Assembly: GCA_017960885.1 (NCBI GenBank)
Contig: JAGCYI010000270.1
Span: 1 to 41,249 of the forward strand
DNA: 41,249 bases
Origin: Bacteroidales bacterium
GTDB taxonomy: Bacteria > Bacteroidota > Bacteroidia > Bacteroidales > UBA3824
Direction of reading: 5' to 3'
Part shown: positions 32,720 to 41,148 of the stretch, in pieces
Numbering within the stretch: the stretch's first letter is position 1
Layout of the letters: the number at the start of each line of letters is the position of its first letter
Position numbers and translations under genes: made by a program
The notes under the pieces: model-generated
Database searches by the model: none
What the model saw: the letters and a program-made list of their open reading frames with translations, nothing else
Told to the model about the DNA's origin: nothing

Positions 32720-32849
32720 CATTTTGATGTTTTTTTTCAAAAAAAAACGAAAAAATTTTCTAGCGTCAAACAAAATTAAAATAAATCTTTGTTTGTTAAG
32801 TGATTATAAACAAATTTTCGAATATCACTTATCAAAAAAAAACATCAGT

Positions 32850-33218
32850 CTAATTAGGAAGATAACGCTCCACTATTCGCGAAATCTGTTCCTTATTGAT
32901 GGGCTTTATCAGATAGTCGTTGAACGGATTTTCTCCATTTTCTGTCTCTGAATCAAGCATATATGCTGTTTGAGCAATTATTACCACATTGGGCAGAAAT
33001 TTGCGTATCTCTTTTGCAGCCTCATAGCCACTCAACTCTGGCATCTTAACATCCATAAGCACAAGATCCGGTTTGTGTTCTCGTGCCTTATCTATAGCCT
33101 CGTGCCCGTTGGAGGCGGTTAAGAGATTAAGAGGATACATTGACATTACCTCAACAAGATACAACATATTGTATTCGTTGTCTTCAACAATCAAGACCGT
33201 TTTAGATGAGCTTTCCAT
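32850..33218 (-). CDS. Single-domain response regulator (CheY-like)
   Basis: Stand-alone receiver of 122 residues. The acidic pocket is Glu12-Asp13, the phosphorylated residue is Asp56 in LVLMDVKMPELSG, the switch Thr is Thr84 in IIAQTAY, and the invariant Lys is Lys105 in YLIKPI. There is no output domain. The ATG at 33218 (MESSSKTVLIVEDNEY) is preferred over an upstream one at 33257, which would add 13 residues unlike the family. The IIAQTAY segment resembles receivers of hybrid histidine kinases. No kinase is adjacent, so the partner is unknown. It lies 66 nt after the Xaa-Pro aminopeptidase gene. Confidence 0.92.
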   Translation of the reverse strand: MESSSKTVLIVEDNEYNMLYLVEVMSMYPLNLLTASNGHEAIDKAREHKPDLVLMDVKMPELSGYEAAKEIRKFLPNVVIIAQTAYMLDSETENGENPFNDYLIKPINKEQISRIVERYLPN

Positions 33219-33284
33219 ATAATAGTTAGTAAAAATTACGGGCGCAATATACTGCAAATTTTTTTTATTACAATATTTTTATCT

Positions 33285-35045
33285 CTAAATTTTTGAAGTT
33301 CTGCCTTTTAAATATGATTTTTCGGCATCATTCAAAAATGGCGAAAGAGTATCAAACACTCGTTTATTATAATTATTTATAAATTGTAGCTCCTCTTCGC
33401 TGAGCAAATCTCGGCGTACTGGCCGCGTGTCGATATGGCAGAGTGTCAGGGTTTCAAAACTGTTAAATCCTTTAAAATCAGACTTTTTTACAGCCAAAAG
33501 ATTTTCTATTCTGATTCCATACTTTCCCTCTATATAAAGGCCTGGTTCATTGGACGTTACCATACCGCACTGCAATTGGGTCTTAGTGGCTCCGGGACTT
33601 ATCGAAACTGGACCTTCGTGCACATTGAGGCAGAAGCCCACGCCATGACCAGTGCCATGTCCGAAATCCTTACCATACTTCCACAAATGCACTCTGCCTA
33701 TGGCGTCTATAGCCGAACCACAAGCCTTTTCGGGAAATAATGCCATCGATATGTTAACCATGGCCTTAAGCACAAGTGTATAATCAGTTACAAAATCGTC
33801 GGTCATTTTTCCTGTGGGAATAACCCTTGTTAAATCGGTTGTGCCTGTAAAATATTGACCTCCCGAATCCACAAGGTAAACGCCGTCTTTATCTAATAAT
33901 AAATTATTGTTTTTATCGGGTGCGAAATGCGGCATTGCCGAATGTTGGTTGAATGCAGAAATGCACTCGAAACTTTCAGAAATAAAGTTTTCGCCTTGTT
34001 GACGGTATTCTAAAAGTTTGGCGGCAGCATCCAGTTCGGTAACTTTCTTTGAATTAGCAAATTGGGTTTCAAGCCAATAAAAAAACTTCTCCATTGCCAC
34101 GCCGTCTACCACCATAGTTTTGCGGATATTGGCAAGCTCGGTTTCGTTTTTGCACGCCTTCATCAACTGAATAGGACTGCGGCGCTCAATAATTTTGCAC
34201 TGAGGATTTACCGACAAATAAAGTTCAGCGCTCGCTGAATTAACATCCACCAAAATAGATGTATCAGCCGGAAGTCCCGACAATGCTGTGTAAATCAAAT
34301 CATAGTCGCAAACCACTACGCCGAGGTCAGCGAGATATTTGGCAATTTTTTTATCAAACCGGCTATTATCGGTGAATAATACTACTGAACTGTCGCAACC
34401 GATAATCATAAAAGCCTTAAAAACAGGACAATAACTAATATCCGACGCCCTCAGGTTGAGCATCCATGCAATTTCGGCAAGGTCGGATGTAAGAAGTTTT
34501 GTCGCGTTTTCGCCTTTAATCTTAGGCACAAGCAATTCTATTTTCTCCTTTGCCGACAATCCGGAGTATTCAACATCAATTGCATATACCTGGGATACAA
34601 TACCCTTGGGACGATCAAACCAAAACGACGGCGCAAGATCAAGCTTACCATTGAGCACAACGTTGAGCGGGGCGAGTTTCTTTTTGATATCGAAGTATAC
34701 CGAAGCGGTGGTGCAGCGTCCGTCGAAAGCCACTACAGCACCCTCTTTTAAATTTGACCTAAGCCACGACAAAAAGGTAGATTCGGTTGACTTCATAAGA
34801 GTTACGCCGGAATCTTTAAGTTCCTCGTTTCCAGAAATATAAAAACGCGAATCTGTCCAAAGACCAGCAAAAGTCTGAGTCACCACCACCGTGGCATTGT
34901 CGCCTGTGAAACCGCACAGATGCTTAATCACCAAAAAATCATCTGGTACATATTCGCAAGAGTGCGGGTCGGTATTAAAAATAATGTATGCGTCGGCACC
35001 TGAAGCAGAAATAGCCTGTCGGAGATTATGCAAACACTGGTTCAT
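33285..35045 (-). CDS. Xaa-Pro aminopeptidase (M24B), three-domain type
   Basis: Metallopeptidase of 586 residues that removes N-terminal residues before proline. Two creatinase-like N-terminal domains (about 1-300) precede the pita-bread catalytic domain (about 305-525) and a short C-terminal domain. Metal ligands are visible in VDSGGQYFTGTTDLTR (two Asp), GHGTGHGVGF (His), TSNEPGLYIEGKYG (Glu) and IRIENL (Glu). There is no signal peptide, so it is cytoplasmic. The length fits the form of about 590-600 residues common in Bacteroidetes. The CAP gene precedes it by 37 nt. Confidence 0.95.
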   Translation of the reverse strand: MNQCLHNLRQAISASGADAYIIFNTDPHSCEYVPDDFLVIKHLCGFTGDNATVVVTQTFAGLWTDSRFYISGNEELKDSGVTLMKSTESTFLSWLRSNLKEGAVVAFDGRCTTASVYFDIKKKLAPLNVVLNGKLDLAPSFWFDRPKGIVSQVYAIDVEYSGLSAKEKIELLVPKIKGENATKLLTSDLAEIAWMLNLRASDISYCPVFKAFMIIGCDSSVVLFTDNSRFDKKIAKYLADLGVVVCDYDLIYTALSGLPADTSILVDVNSASAELYLSVNPQCKIIERRSPIQLMKACKNETELANIRKTMVVDGVAMEKFFYWLETQFANSKKVTELDAAAKLLEYRQQGENFISESFECISAFNQHSAMPHFAPDKNNNLLLDKDGVYLVDSGGQYFTGTTDLTRVIPTGKMTDDFVTDYTLVLKAMVNISMALFPEKACGSAIDAIGRVHLWKYGKDFGHGTGHGVGFCLNVHEGPVSISPGATKTQLQCGMVTSNEPGLYIEGKYGIRIENLLAVKKSDFKGFNSFETLTLCHIDTRPVRRDLLSEEELQFINNYNKRVFDTLSPFLNDAEKSYLKGRTSKI

Positions 35046-35082
35046 AAAACTTGTTATTACGCCGTTGTTTCAAACTTTAAAA

Positions 35083-35721
35083 CTATAGGAATGAATCGTA
35101 AAAGTCTAATACACAGTTGTAATTAAATACAGAGTGCTTTGCAATCGACACGCCCACAGCGCCAAAATTCTCGGAAAGCATCACATTGCGGTGACCGAGG
35201 CTCTCAACGCCGTCGTCGATGAGCAGTTGCATAACAATGTCAAGAGGAGCAGATTTACCATAGGAGCAATTTTCAGAAACTGTGCCGTTGGCAAAATATT
35301 TTTCAAAACGCTTGATAAGGTCGCGACCGTCGGAAGATTGGTGACCTGTGCGTCCAGTGTTGCCAATGTCGGTAGCGTGATTGGCGGCCGCAGTGCAGAG
35401 TCCTAGGTCGGGAATGAGCATAGGAAGATCATGCACATTTTGAAGGTCGTTGATCAAAGTCTGAACATATTCAGATTTGATAGATTTTTCTTCAACATAA
35501 TCACGCAAATAGGTGTTGGCAAAGAGTTTACCGTTTAAGCGTGCAAGGTTGCAAAGGCAAATTACCGACTTTTCATCGTCGGAAAGATAACTGACATCTT
35601 TCGCTGTGTTCGCCCTATTAAAAGTTTCAACATCCCAACGGGAGTCACGAATAATTTGGGCCTGAGTTGTAACATTCAAGGCCATCAACAAACTGATAGC
35701 AAGCAGTACTTTTTTTAACAT
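35083..35721 (-). CDS. Secreted CAP (SCP/PR1-like) domain protein
   Basis: Protein of 212 residues with a signal peptide (about 1-21, ending TQA) and a CAP domain (about 50-210). The family motifs are present: ATDIGNTGRTGHQSSDGRD (first His), TVSENCSYG (Glu), DDGVESLGHRNVMLSENF (second His) and GAVGVSIAKHSVFNYNCVLDF (closing strands). Bacterial CAP proteins are extracytoplasmic, often metal-binding, and mostly of unknown function. The protein keeps the His-Glu-His set, so it may bind a divalent metal. It is co-oriented with the aminopeptidase gene. Confidence 0.9.
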   Translation of the reverse strand: MLKKVLLAISLLMALNVTTQAQIIRDSRWDVETFNRANTAKDVSYLSDDEKSVICLCNLARLNGKLFANTYLRDYVEEKSIKSEYVQTLINDLQNVHDLPMLIPDLGLCTAAANHATDIGNTGRTGHQSSDGRDLIKRFEKYFANGTVSENCSYGKSAPLDIVMQLLIDDGVESLGHRNVMLSENFGAVGVSIAKHSVFNYNCVLDFYDSFL

Positions 35722-35785
35722 AAGATTTCAATTTTAGATTTTTAAACATAAGATAAGAGTTAAAGTTTGTTGCTGTCGGTTGTTT

Positions 35786-36226
35786 TCACAGTAGTTTCTT
35801 CCCTACTGATTCATCATTGTTTAAGAAAGTCTCTTTTACTTCGTTTTTGTAAAAGCGGTTGATTCGTACGAACGATATAATAAAATTAGCGATATAAACA
35901 AGCCAAATAATAAGCGCAGTAAGAATGCGGTGCGACGGGTCTCCTCCAAAATCCATCAGCGGAATAATACTGAAAATCGAACACAGCAAAAATATCTCCT
36001 TAAAGTTTATTTCACTGTGCACTGTAATAAGTCCTTGATTTTTCTCTACTAAAAGACGTCCGCCGAGAACTCCGTTGAAACGGTTGAATCCGTTCCAAAC
36101 AAAGCGCATAAATGTGCCATTGAACCTGTATTCATTGTTGTGACGCCAACGGTCGTTCATATACGCCTCCTCAAATTCGGGACGAAGACGTTTGAAAAGC
36201 AGATCGGCAAACTCTTCTGCAGTCAT
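35786..36226 (-). CDS. Small membrane protein, function unknown
   Basis: Protein of 146 residues, family not recognised. The N-terminal part (MTAEEFADLLFKRLRPEFEE, about 1-65) is soluble and charged. Two membrane spans follow (about 73-94 and 100-122), then a basic/acidic tail. The ATG at 36226 is preferred over one at 36304 because TACCTTTG, a -7-type box, lies at 36298-36291 between them. The -33 partner is weak. It stands alone, 64 nt before the CAP gene and 122 nt downstream of the Spy-like gene. Confidence 0.65.
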   Translation of the reverse strand: MTAEEFADLLFKRLRPEFEEAYMNDRWRHNNEYRFNGTFMRFVWNGFNRFNGVLGGRLLVEKNQGLITVHSEINFKEIFLLCSIFSIIPLMDFGGDPSHRILTALIIWLVYIANFIISFVRINRFYKNEVKETFLNNDESVGKKLL

Positions 36227-36348
36227 TTTCGAGTAAATCTCGAAGTCGGTCTTATATTTCAGCAAAGAAAACACTTGTTCAATTTTTTTGCAAAGGTATA
36301 ACAAATATTGCTAAATGTATACACTTTTTTAATTAACAAATCTTAAAA

Positions 36349-36828
36349 TTACTGTTTTTTATAGTCTACCCCAATTTGTCCGTGATATTTTTGACGGTTT
36401 ACAGCTTTCCGCTTAAAATCACTTTCGGCGGTGAAATAGCGGAGCACAAATTTGGCAGGAAACAACTGTCGTAATTCCTTCTCATATTCGCGATGTGTCT
36501 GCAGTTCAAGACCATCAAGTTCCCCGAGCTTGTCCATAGCAGTGGCACATTCGGCATCGGTCATCTGTTCAAGTTTGCATCCATTGTAGGCTTGACGACG
36601 TTGGCAGTATATCTGGTCGTACTTGGCGTCGTACTTGTTGTAAAGTGGCCAGAATTTCTGCGCATCTTCTACCGTAAAGTTCATAACAGTAGATATATAG
36701 GCTATTTTGTCAGCCTTATACTGTTTTTTCCGTTGTTCCCAAGTGTTAGTGGTGTCAGCGTTCTGTGCAAATGTCTGCACTGTTACCACCATCATTAACG
36801 CAAATAATAAATAACGTAGATAATTCAT
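36349..36828 (-). CDS. Secreted Spy/CpxP-like helical protein
   Basis: Protein of 159 residues with a signal peptide (about 1-21, ending FAQ) and an all-helical mature part: STVMNFTVEDAQKFWPLYNK, then YDAKYDQIYCQRRQAY, and a long charged C-terminal helix. Such proteins commonly follow ECF sigma factor genes in Bacteroidetes, in the place of Spy/CpxP-type periplasmic sensors. No explicit LTxxQ motif is present, so the link is by layout and context. It lies 10 nt after the anti-sigma-like gene and probably forms an operon with it and the sigma factor. Confidence 0.78.
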   Translation of the reverse strand: MNYLRYLLFALMMVVTVQTFAQNADTTNTWEQRKKQYKADKIAYISTVMNFTVEDAQKFWPLYNKYDAKYDQIYCQRRQAYNGCKLEQMTDAECATAMDKLGELDGLELQTHREYEKELRQLFPAKFVLRYFTAESDFKRKAVNRQKYHGQIGVDYKKQ

Positions 36829-36838
36829 AATTAGTGAT

Positions 36839-37246
36839 TTAATATCCTTCTATAATCATATCGGCACTGAGGCGGAATCCGTAGTCGACGAACTCCGAAG
36901 CAGAATAAGTAACCTCTTGGTTGTTGCCGTTATCGTAAAAATAATCGCAAATAGAATAGGTGCTACTCGACTCTATGAGAGAGAAGGTTGCATAATCCTC
37001 GTAAGTGTAGTTGTCGGGAATAGATGCAGGTTGTTGATCAGAAAAAGCAAATAATCCCGCTACCAATACAGCTGCCGCAGAAGTTAACCATGCTACAAAC
37101 TTAACTATGCGTCCACGATTAGCACGACGAGCAGCCAAATGACCATCCTCGACGTAAATGCGCTCCATAACACGGTCGCCAAGTGTATCAAAATATCCTT
37201 CCGGCGGATTAAAGTTGAATTTGCCTTTGTAGTCGTTTAAGTTCAT
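36839..37246 (-). CDS. Putative anti-sigma factor (single-span membrane protein)
   Basis: Protein of 135 residues. A cytoplasmic N-terminal part (1-46) contains FNPPEGYFDTLGDRVMERI, a segment I have seen at the start of Bacteroidetes proteins next to ECF sigma genes. One membrane span follows (about 48-68), then an acidic periplasmic region of about 65 residues. Its layout and place directly after the sigma factor gene suggest that it holds the sigma factor at the membrane, although no zinc-binding anti-sigma motif is present. It lies 50 nt after the sigma gene and 10 nt before the Spy-like gene. Confidence 0.72.
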   Translation of the reverse strand: MNLNDYKGKFNFNPPEGYFDTLGDRVMERIYVEDGHLAARRANRGRIVKFVAWLTSAAAVLVAGLFAFSDQQPASIPDNYTYEDYATFSLIESSSTYSICDYFYDNGNNQEVTYSASEFVDYGFRLSADMIIEGY

Positions 37247-37296
37247 AATGCTAATAGTTGTTTTGTAATGTTTTGACTATATTTTTAGTGTTTGGT

Positions 37297-37857
37297 TTAA
37301 TCGTTTTCTAAATAGTTTTCAATTTTTTTTGCCGCAAAATGGTACGACGCCTTCAACGCACCCACCGAAGTGTTGAGAATTTCCGACATCTCTTCGTACT
37401 TCATCTCCTCAAAGTACTTCATATTGAATACGATACGCTGTTTTTCGGGCAACTGCTCAATGGCGGCGCGGAGTTTGGCTGCGATATAGTCGCCCGAACG
37501 CTGAGTGCCTGTTTCTACCGAAGGTATCTGGTACACGTTTTCGTCGTCGTCGAGCGAAATGGTGTTGCGGTTCTTACGATTGCGCACAAAGGTGAGGGTC
37601 TCGTTGGTGGCAATCCTGTAGAGCCAGGTGTAGAGCGACGATTCGGCACGGAACTTGGGCAGCGCCCTCCAAGCCTTCACAAAGGTGTTCTGCACAATGT
37701 CGTCGGCCTCTTCGTGGGTGATGAAAAACGAGCGGACGTGGGCATAGAGTTTCGCGCCGTATCGTTTCATAATTATACGGAAAATGGATTCGCGGTTGGC
37801 CTCGTCAGCAAACTGCCTCACAAGTTCTTCATCGGACGTATTTTCCGTAATAGGCAT
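37297..37857 (-). CDS. ECF-type RNA polymerase sigma factor
   Basis: Sigma-70 factor of 186 residues with only regions 2 and 4. Region 2 (about 22-92) includes ITHEEADDIVQNTFVKAWRA and SSLYTWLYRIATNETL; region 4 (about 130-182) includes AIEQLPEKQRIVFNMKYFEE, MKYEEMSEILNTS and VGALKASYHFAAKKIE. It should direct transcription of envelope-stress or surface-response genes. It heads a three-gene unit with a putative anti-sigma factor and a Spy-like sensor. It is divergent from pepD; a -7-like TACTTTTG is at 37888-37881, so some autoregulation from its own promoter type is possible but not shown. Confidence 0.95.
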   Translation of the reverse strand: MPITENTSDEELVRQFADEANRESIFRIIMKRYGAKLYAHVRSFFITHEEADDIVQNTFVKAWRALPKFRAESSLYTWLYRIATNETLTFVRNRKNRNTISLDDDENVYQIPSVETGTQRSGDYIAAKLRAAIEQLPEKQRIVFNMKYFEEMKYEEMSEILNTSVGALKASYHFAAKKIENYLEND

Positions 37858-37930
37858 TTCTTGGTTAGAATATTTTTGCGCAAAAGTAATACTTTTTTTC
37901 TCTATACGCTGAAAATAGTTTTGGGTTTGC

Positions 37931-37938
37931 TATATTTG
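37931..37938 (+). promoter_or_regulatory. -7 box of pepD
   Basis: TATATTTG at 37931-37938 matches the consensus, 33 nt before the ATG at 37972. The -33 position (GCTG at 37908-37911) is a poor match. Confidence 0.5.
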
Positions 37939-37971
37939 CACGTTAAAAAAACTTAAACGAAGGAATAAGAA

Positions 37972-39450
37972 ATGAACGAAAATATCTTAGACTTAGAACC
38001 CAAGGCGCTTTGGCGTAATTTTAGGGAACTTACGCTCATTCCCCGCCCGTCGAAACACGAGGAGGCTGTTACCAAATTTCTTCTCGATTTTGGAAAAAAG
38101 CATTGCGACGAGGCTTTTATCGACAAAACCGGAAACGTTATCTACCGCAAAAAGGCGTCGTCGATTGAGATGAGCAACCGAAAGAGCATCCTCTTGCAGG
38201 CTCACTGCGATATGGTGCCGCAAAAAGATGATTCATCAAACCATAATTTCCTCACCGACCCCATCGAAACCATAGTTTCAGGCGGATTTGTTTCTGCCTA
38301 CCATACCACTCTCGGCGGCGACGACGGCATAGGCGTGGCTGCTATTATGGCTATTATGGAGGATAAAACCCTGAAACACGGACCATTGGAGGCTCTCATC
38401 ACCATCGACGAGGAGACAGGTATGACCGGCGCAAACGGTCTCGAACCCAATGTTCTCCACAGTCCCATTATGATAAACCTCGACAGTGAGGAGGATAACA
38501 TTTTTTACATTGGTTGCGCAGGCGGTGTAAACGTGCATATCGAAAAGGCAATCACCCACGCTCCCACTCCGTCGGGATATTCGGCTTACAATGTTAATTT
38601 TGAAGGTTTCCTCGGCGGACACTCAGGTTGCGATATTCACAAAAACCGTCCTAATGCTATCAAACTGCTTTTCAGAATGTTGTGGGAGGCTAAGCAGAAA
38701 TTTGACATTAAAATTGCCAAAGTAGAAGGCGGAAATATGCGCAATGCGATTCCTCGGTCGAGCAAGGCTGTAATTCTTGTAAACAACAATCAATCATCGG
38801 CTTTTGAATCTTTTGCAGAGGATTACAACAATATTATAAAATCAGAATACGGCAAATCAGACCCCGACGGCAAAGTTTCAATCTCAAAAACCGACGCACC
38901 CGCCGAGTGTATCGCCGACGAAAGTGCTAAAAAAGTGCTGTTTCTCGGAAACAACTTAATATCAGGCGTTTTTGCCCTAAGCGCAGATATGCCCGGATTG
39001 GTAGAATCGTCAAACAATCTTGCAATAGTTAGCACCGACGGCGGTAAATTTGTGATGGACAATCTGTTGCGCAGTTCGTCATCGTCGCAGATGGATTATT
39101 TGTGTAATATAATAAGGTGTATGACCGATTTTTGTGGAGCGGAAATCAGTTTTTCGGGTAGATACCCGGGATGGCAGCCCAATCCACAGAGCGAAATCGT
39201 AGACCTTATGCTTGGAATTTATCAAAAACTTTTTGGCTCAAAACCCGACGTAACAGCAATACACGCAGGTGTGGAGTGCGGCATCATCATCGACAAATAT
39301 CCCGATTTGGACGCAGTGTCGATTGGTCCAAACACTTTCAACGTGCACACTCCCACCGAAAAAATCGAAATCGCTTCTACACAGCGTTTTATGAAACTCT
39401 TGTACGAAACTATCGAAAACGCACCGATCAAGGGCGGACTCATAGCATAA
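37972..39450 (+). CDS. pepD: Aminoacyl-histidine dipeptidase (M20C)
   Basis: Cytosolic dipeptidase of 492 residues that hydrolyses Xaa-His and other dipeptides. The dizinc site is visible: LLQAHCDMVPQ (His and Asp), TLGGDDGIGVAA (bridging Asp), TIDEETGMTGA (catalytic Glu pair) and CGIIID/FNVHTPTEKIEI near the end (last His). The dimerisation or lid domain begins around GFLGGHSGCDIHKNRPNAIK. The length and domain order are normal. It is divergent from the sigma factor gene and ends at a bidirectional terminator shared with the GH43 gene. Confidence 0.95.
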   Translation: MNENILDLEPKALWRNFRELTLIPRPSKHEEAVTKFLLDFGKKHCDEAFIDKTGNVIYRKKASSIEMSNRKSILLQAHCDMVPQKDDSSNHNFLTDPIETIVSGGFVSAYHTTLGGDDGIGVAAIMAIMEDKTLKHGPLEALITIDEETGMTGANGLEPNVLHSPIMINLDSEEDNIFYIGCAGGVNVHIEKAITHAPTPSGYSAYNVNFEGFLGGHSGCDIHKNRPNAIKLLFRMLWEAKQKFDIKIAKVEGGNMRNAIPRSSKAVILVNNNQSSAFESFAEDYNNIIKSEYGKSDPDGKVSISKTDAPAECIADESAKKVLFLGNNLISGVFALSADMPGLVESSNNLAIVSTDGGKFVMDNLLRSSSSSQMDYLCNIIRCMTDFCGAEISFSGRYPGWQPNPQSEIVDLMLGIYQKLFGSKPDVTAIHAGVECGIIIDKYPDLDAVSIGPNTFNVHTPTEKIEIASTQRFMKLLYETIENAPIKGGLIA

Positions 39451-39463
39451 AACATTCATTCAC

Positions 39464-39496
39464 AAAAAAGGCGGAGCATATTGCCCCGCCTTTTTT
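39464..39496. terminator. Bidirectional terminator between pepD and the GH43 gene
   Basis: AAAAAAGGCGG (39464-39474) pairs with CCGCCTTTTTT (39486-39496), an 11-bp stem with GC core and A/T arms. It gives a T-run on either strand, fitting the convergent genes on both sides. Confidence 0.9.
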
Positions 39497-39514
39497 ATTT
39501 TTATAGGTAACTCA

Positions 39515-41137
39515 TTAATACGAAACCTTATACCAGTCGACATCAGCACATCCGCCAGCCTGTTTGGTAGAATAATAGAAAAGTGCATAACGCTGACCCA
39601 TAAAGTGGTCGAGGCTGTATGTCATCTTTAATGTGTGTCCGATGTGGTTCCAGTTGGTGCCGTCGGTAGAATAGTAAAATTCGGCTTTGTCGATACCGTG
39701 GCTGCCAATCAAACTGTTGTCGGCTTCGCGGGTAAAATCGCAATCGGCTTTAAAATAGATTACGTCGGCATCGGCGGGCAATGATTCCACAACGTGCTGA
39801 ACACCACGCTTGGGAGGCCATCCTGTGGATTCGCCTTCGGGCATATTGTCTACCATTACGATAGATTTTTTGCCGCCGTCGTTTTTAACTGCCACAAATC
39901 CAAACTGACCTGCAAGAAGTCCGAGACCTGCAATGTCGCCATCGTTGAGGTTGGATGCATCCAAACAAATAGAGCCGCTGCATTTAGGTCCGAATGTGCG
40001 CTGTGTGAGCATATTACGACTTTGGGTAAAGAGAGTATCGGTGCGGTCGGTTTTAAGACGGAGAAATCCTTTGCGCTCGGTCATACTCCAAAGCGAGTTA
40101 ACAGGATTGTGGTTCCACTGCCAAACAATTTTGGGTTTGTCGCCATCGAAATCATCGCTGTCTACAATGCCGGGAATCAAGCCTTTACTCTTGGGAAGGT
40201 TAAGTGTGTCAGGCACTTTGCCATCTACTCCAAACACAGGCCAACCGTCTTGCCATTCCACAGGAACGATAAACGGAATACGTCCCACAGCACCACGGTC
40301 GCCAAAAAGATAAGCGTACCATTTGCCTTCGGGAGTATCGATTAAGCCGCCCTGAGCCACGCCTTTATCTTGAAAAACCATCTTGCCCTCGTAAGGACCA
40401 AAAAGGTTGTCGGCACGGTGACAAACCACTGTGCGCATTCCTCCGCGAGGCCAAGTGATATTGATAAGATAGTATTTGCCGTTGATTTTAAACATCTGCG
40501 AACCCTCTGCGCCAAGCATAAGATCCTCACCAGCAGGCAATCCGGCATTTTCGATAAGGACTTTTTCAGATTCGGGAACCACGCCAGAAAAATCGGGCTT
40601 GATTTCGCGGATAAAGATTTTGCCGTTGCCGTTAATCATATACACCTTGCCGTCGTCCTCAAAAACCACAGTATGATCGTGGAGCGAGGGTTCAAATTCG
40701 TGACGTTCCCACTTGCCGCCCTCGATATTGTCGGTGGTGAAAAAGTAGGTTTTGGCAGTTACTTGGTCGAATGTGCTAACAAAGTATTTTCCACCCACAT
40801 AGCGTATGCAACTTGCCCACGAACCCTTGCCGTAGGTGTTTTTGCCGTTGAGGAGCATAGTCTCATCTTTTTCGCCAAGAATATCGTAAGCGTAACTTAC
40901 TATCTCCCAATTAGAAAGATCTTTTGATTTCATAATTGGCACACCTGGGTTCATATGCATTGTGGTGCTACTCATATAATAAGTGTCGCCCACACGCATC
41001 ATCGACATATCGGGCACGTCAGCCCAGATAATCGGGTTTGGAGTGCCAAGTTGCACGGCTTCCTGTTGTTGAGCCTGATTGCAACCAGCAAAAATTGCCG
41101 CCGCACTGATGGCGGTTAGTAAACAATTGAATTTCAT
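39515..41137 (-). CDS. Glycoside hydrolase family 43 lipoprotein
   Basis: Protein of 540 residues with a lipoprotein signal (lipobox FAGC, Cys19). Residues 31-320 form the five-bladed GH43 propeller with its three acids: Asp40 in IIWADVPDMSMM (base), Asp154 in SLHDHTVVF (pKa modulator) and Glu211 in LMLGAEGSQMF (acid). The C-terminal half (about 340-540) is a beta-sandwich of the type that closes the active site in beta-xylosidases. The likely activity is beta-xylosidase or alpha-L-arabinofuranosidase on plant hemicellulose at the cell surface. The gene follows the tail of an SGNH hydrolase gene by 11 nt, consistent with a small polysaccharide-use operon. No SusC/SusD pair is in view. Confidence 0.92.
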   Translation of the reverse strand: MKFNCLLTAISAAAIFAGCNQAQQQEAVQLGTPNPIIWADVPDMSMMRVGDTYYMSSTTMHMNPGVPIMKSKDLSNWEIVSYAYDILGEKDETMLLNGKNTYGKGSWASCIRYVGGKYFVSTFDQVTAKTYFFTTDNIEGGKWERHEFEPSLHDHTVVFEDDGKVYMINGNGKIFIREIKPDFSGVVPESEKVLIENAGLPAGEDLMLGAEGSQMFKINGKYYLINITWPRGGMRTVVCHRADNLFGPYEGKMVFQDKGVAQGGLIDTPEGKWYAYLFGDRGAVGRIPFIVPVEWQDGWPVFGVDGKVPDTLNLPKSKGLIPGIVDSDDFDGDKPKIVWQWNHNPVNSLWSMTERKGFLRLKTDRTDTLFTQSRNMLTQRTFGPKCSGSICLDASNLNDGDIAGLGLLAGQFGFVAVKNDGGKKSIVMVDNMPEGESTGWPPKRGVQHVVESLPADADVIYFKADCDFTREADNSLIGSHGIDKAEFYYSTDGTNWNHIGHTLKMTYSLDHFMGQRYALFYYSTKQAGGCADVDWYKVSY

Positions 41138-41148
41138 TGTGATAGAGT

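Larger units (their letters stand above)
32356..32849. other. Gene-free AT-rich region with two hairpins and a predicted small RNA
   Basis: This 494-nt stretch has no convincing protein gene. It contains, from left to right, a -7-like box for sixA (32376-32383), a hairpin with a minus-strand T-run (32438-32471), a shared motif AACCTAAAACAAACTA (32485-32500), a 15-codon + strand ORF (32518-32565), an 11-bp perfect hairpin (32569-32595), a second copy of the shared motif (32609-32625), and a full minus-strand promoter (32688-32719). The remaining part up to 32849 is low-complexity AT with a 7-bp inverted repeat (AAGTGAT/ATCACTT). Confidence 0.7.

Noticed and set aside
32682..32951. 89-codon plus-strand ORF
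   Set aside because: Lys/Phe/Asn-rich translation of AT-rich DNA that runs into the end of the receiver gene on the other strand.
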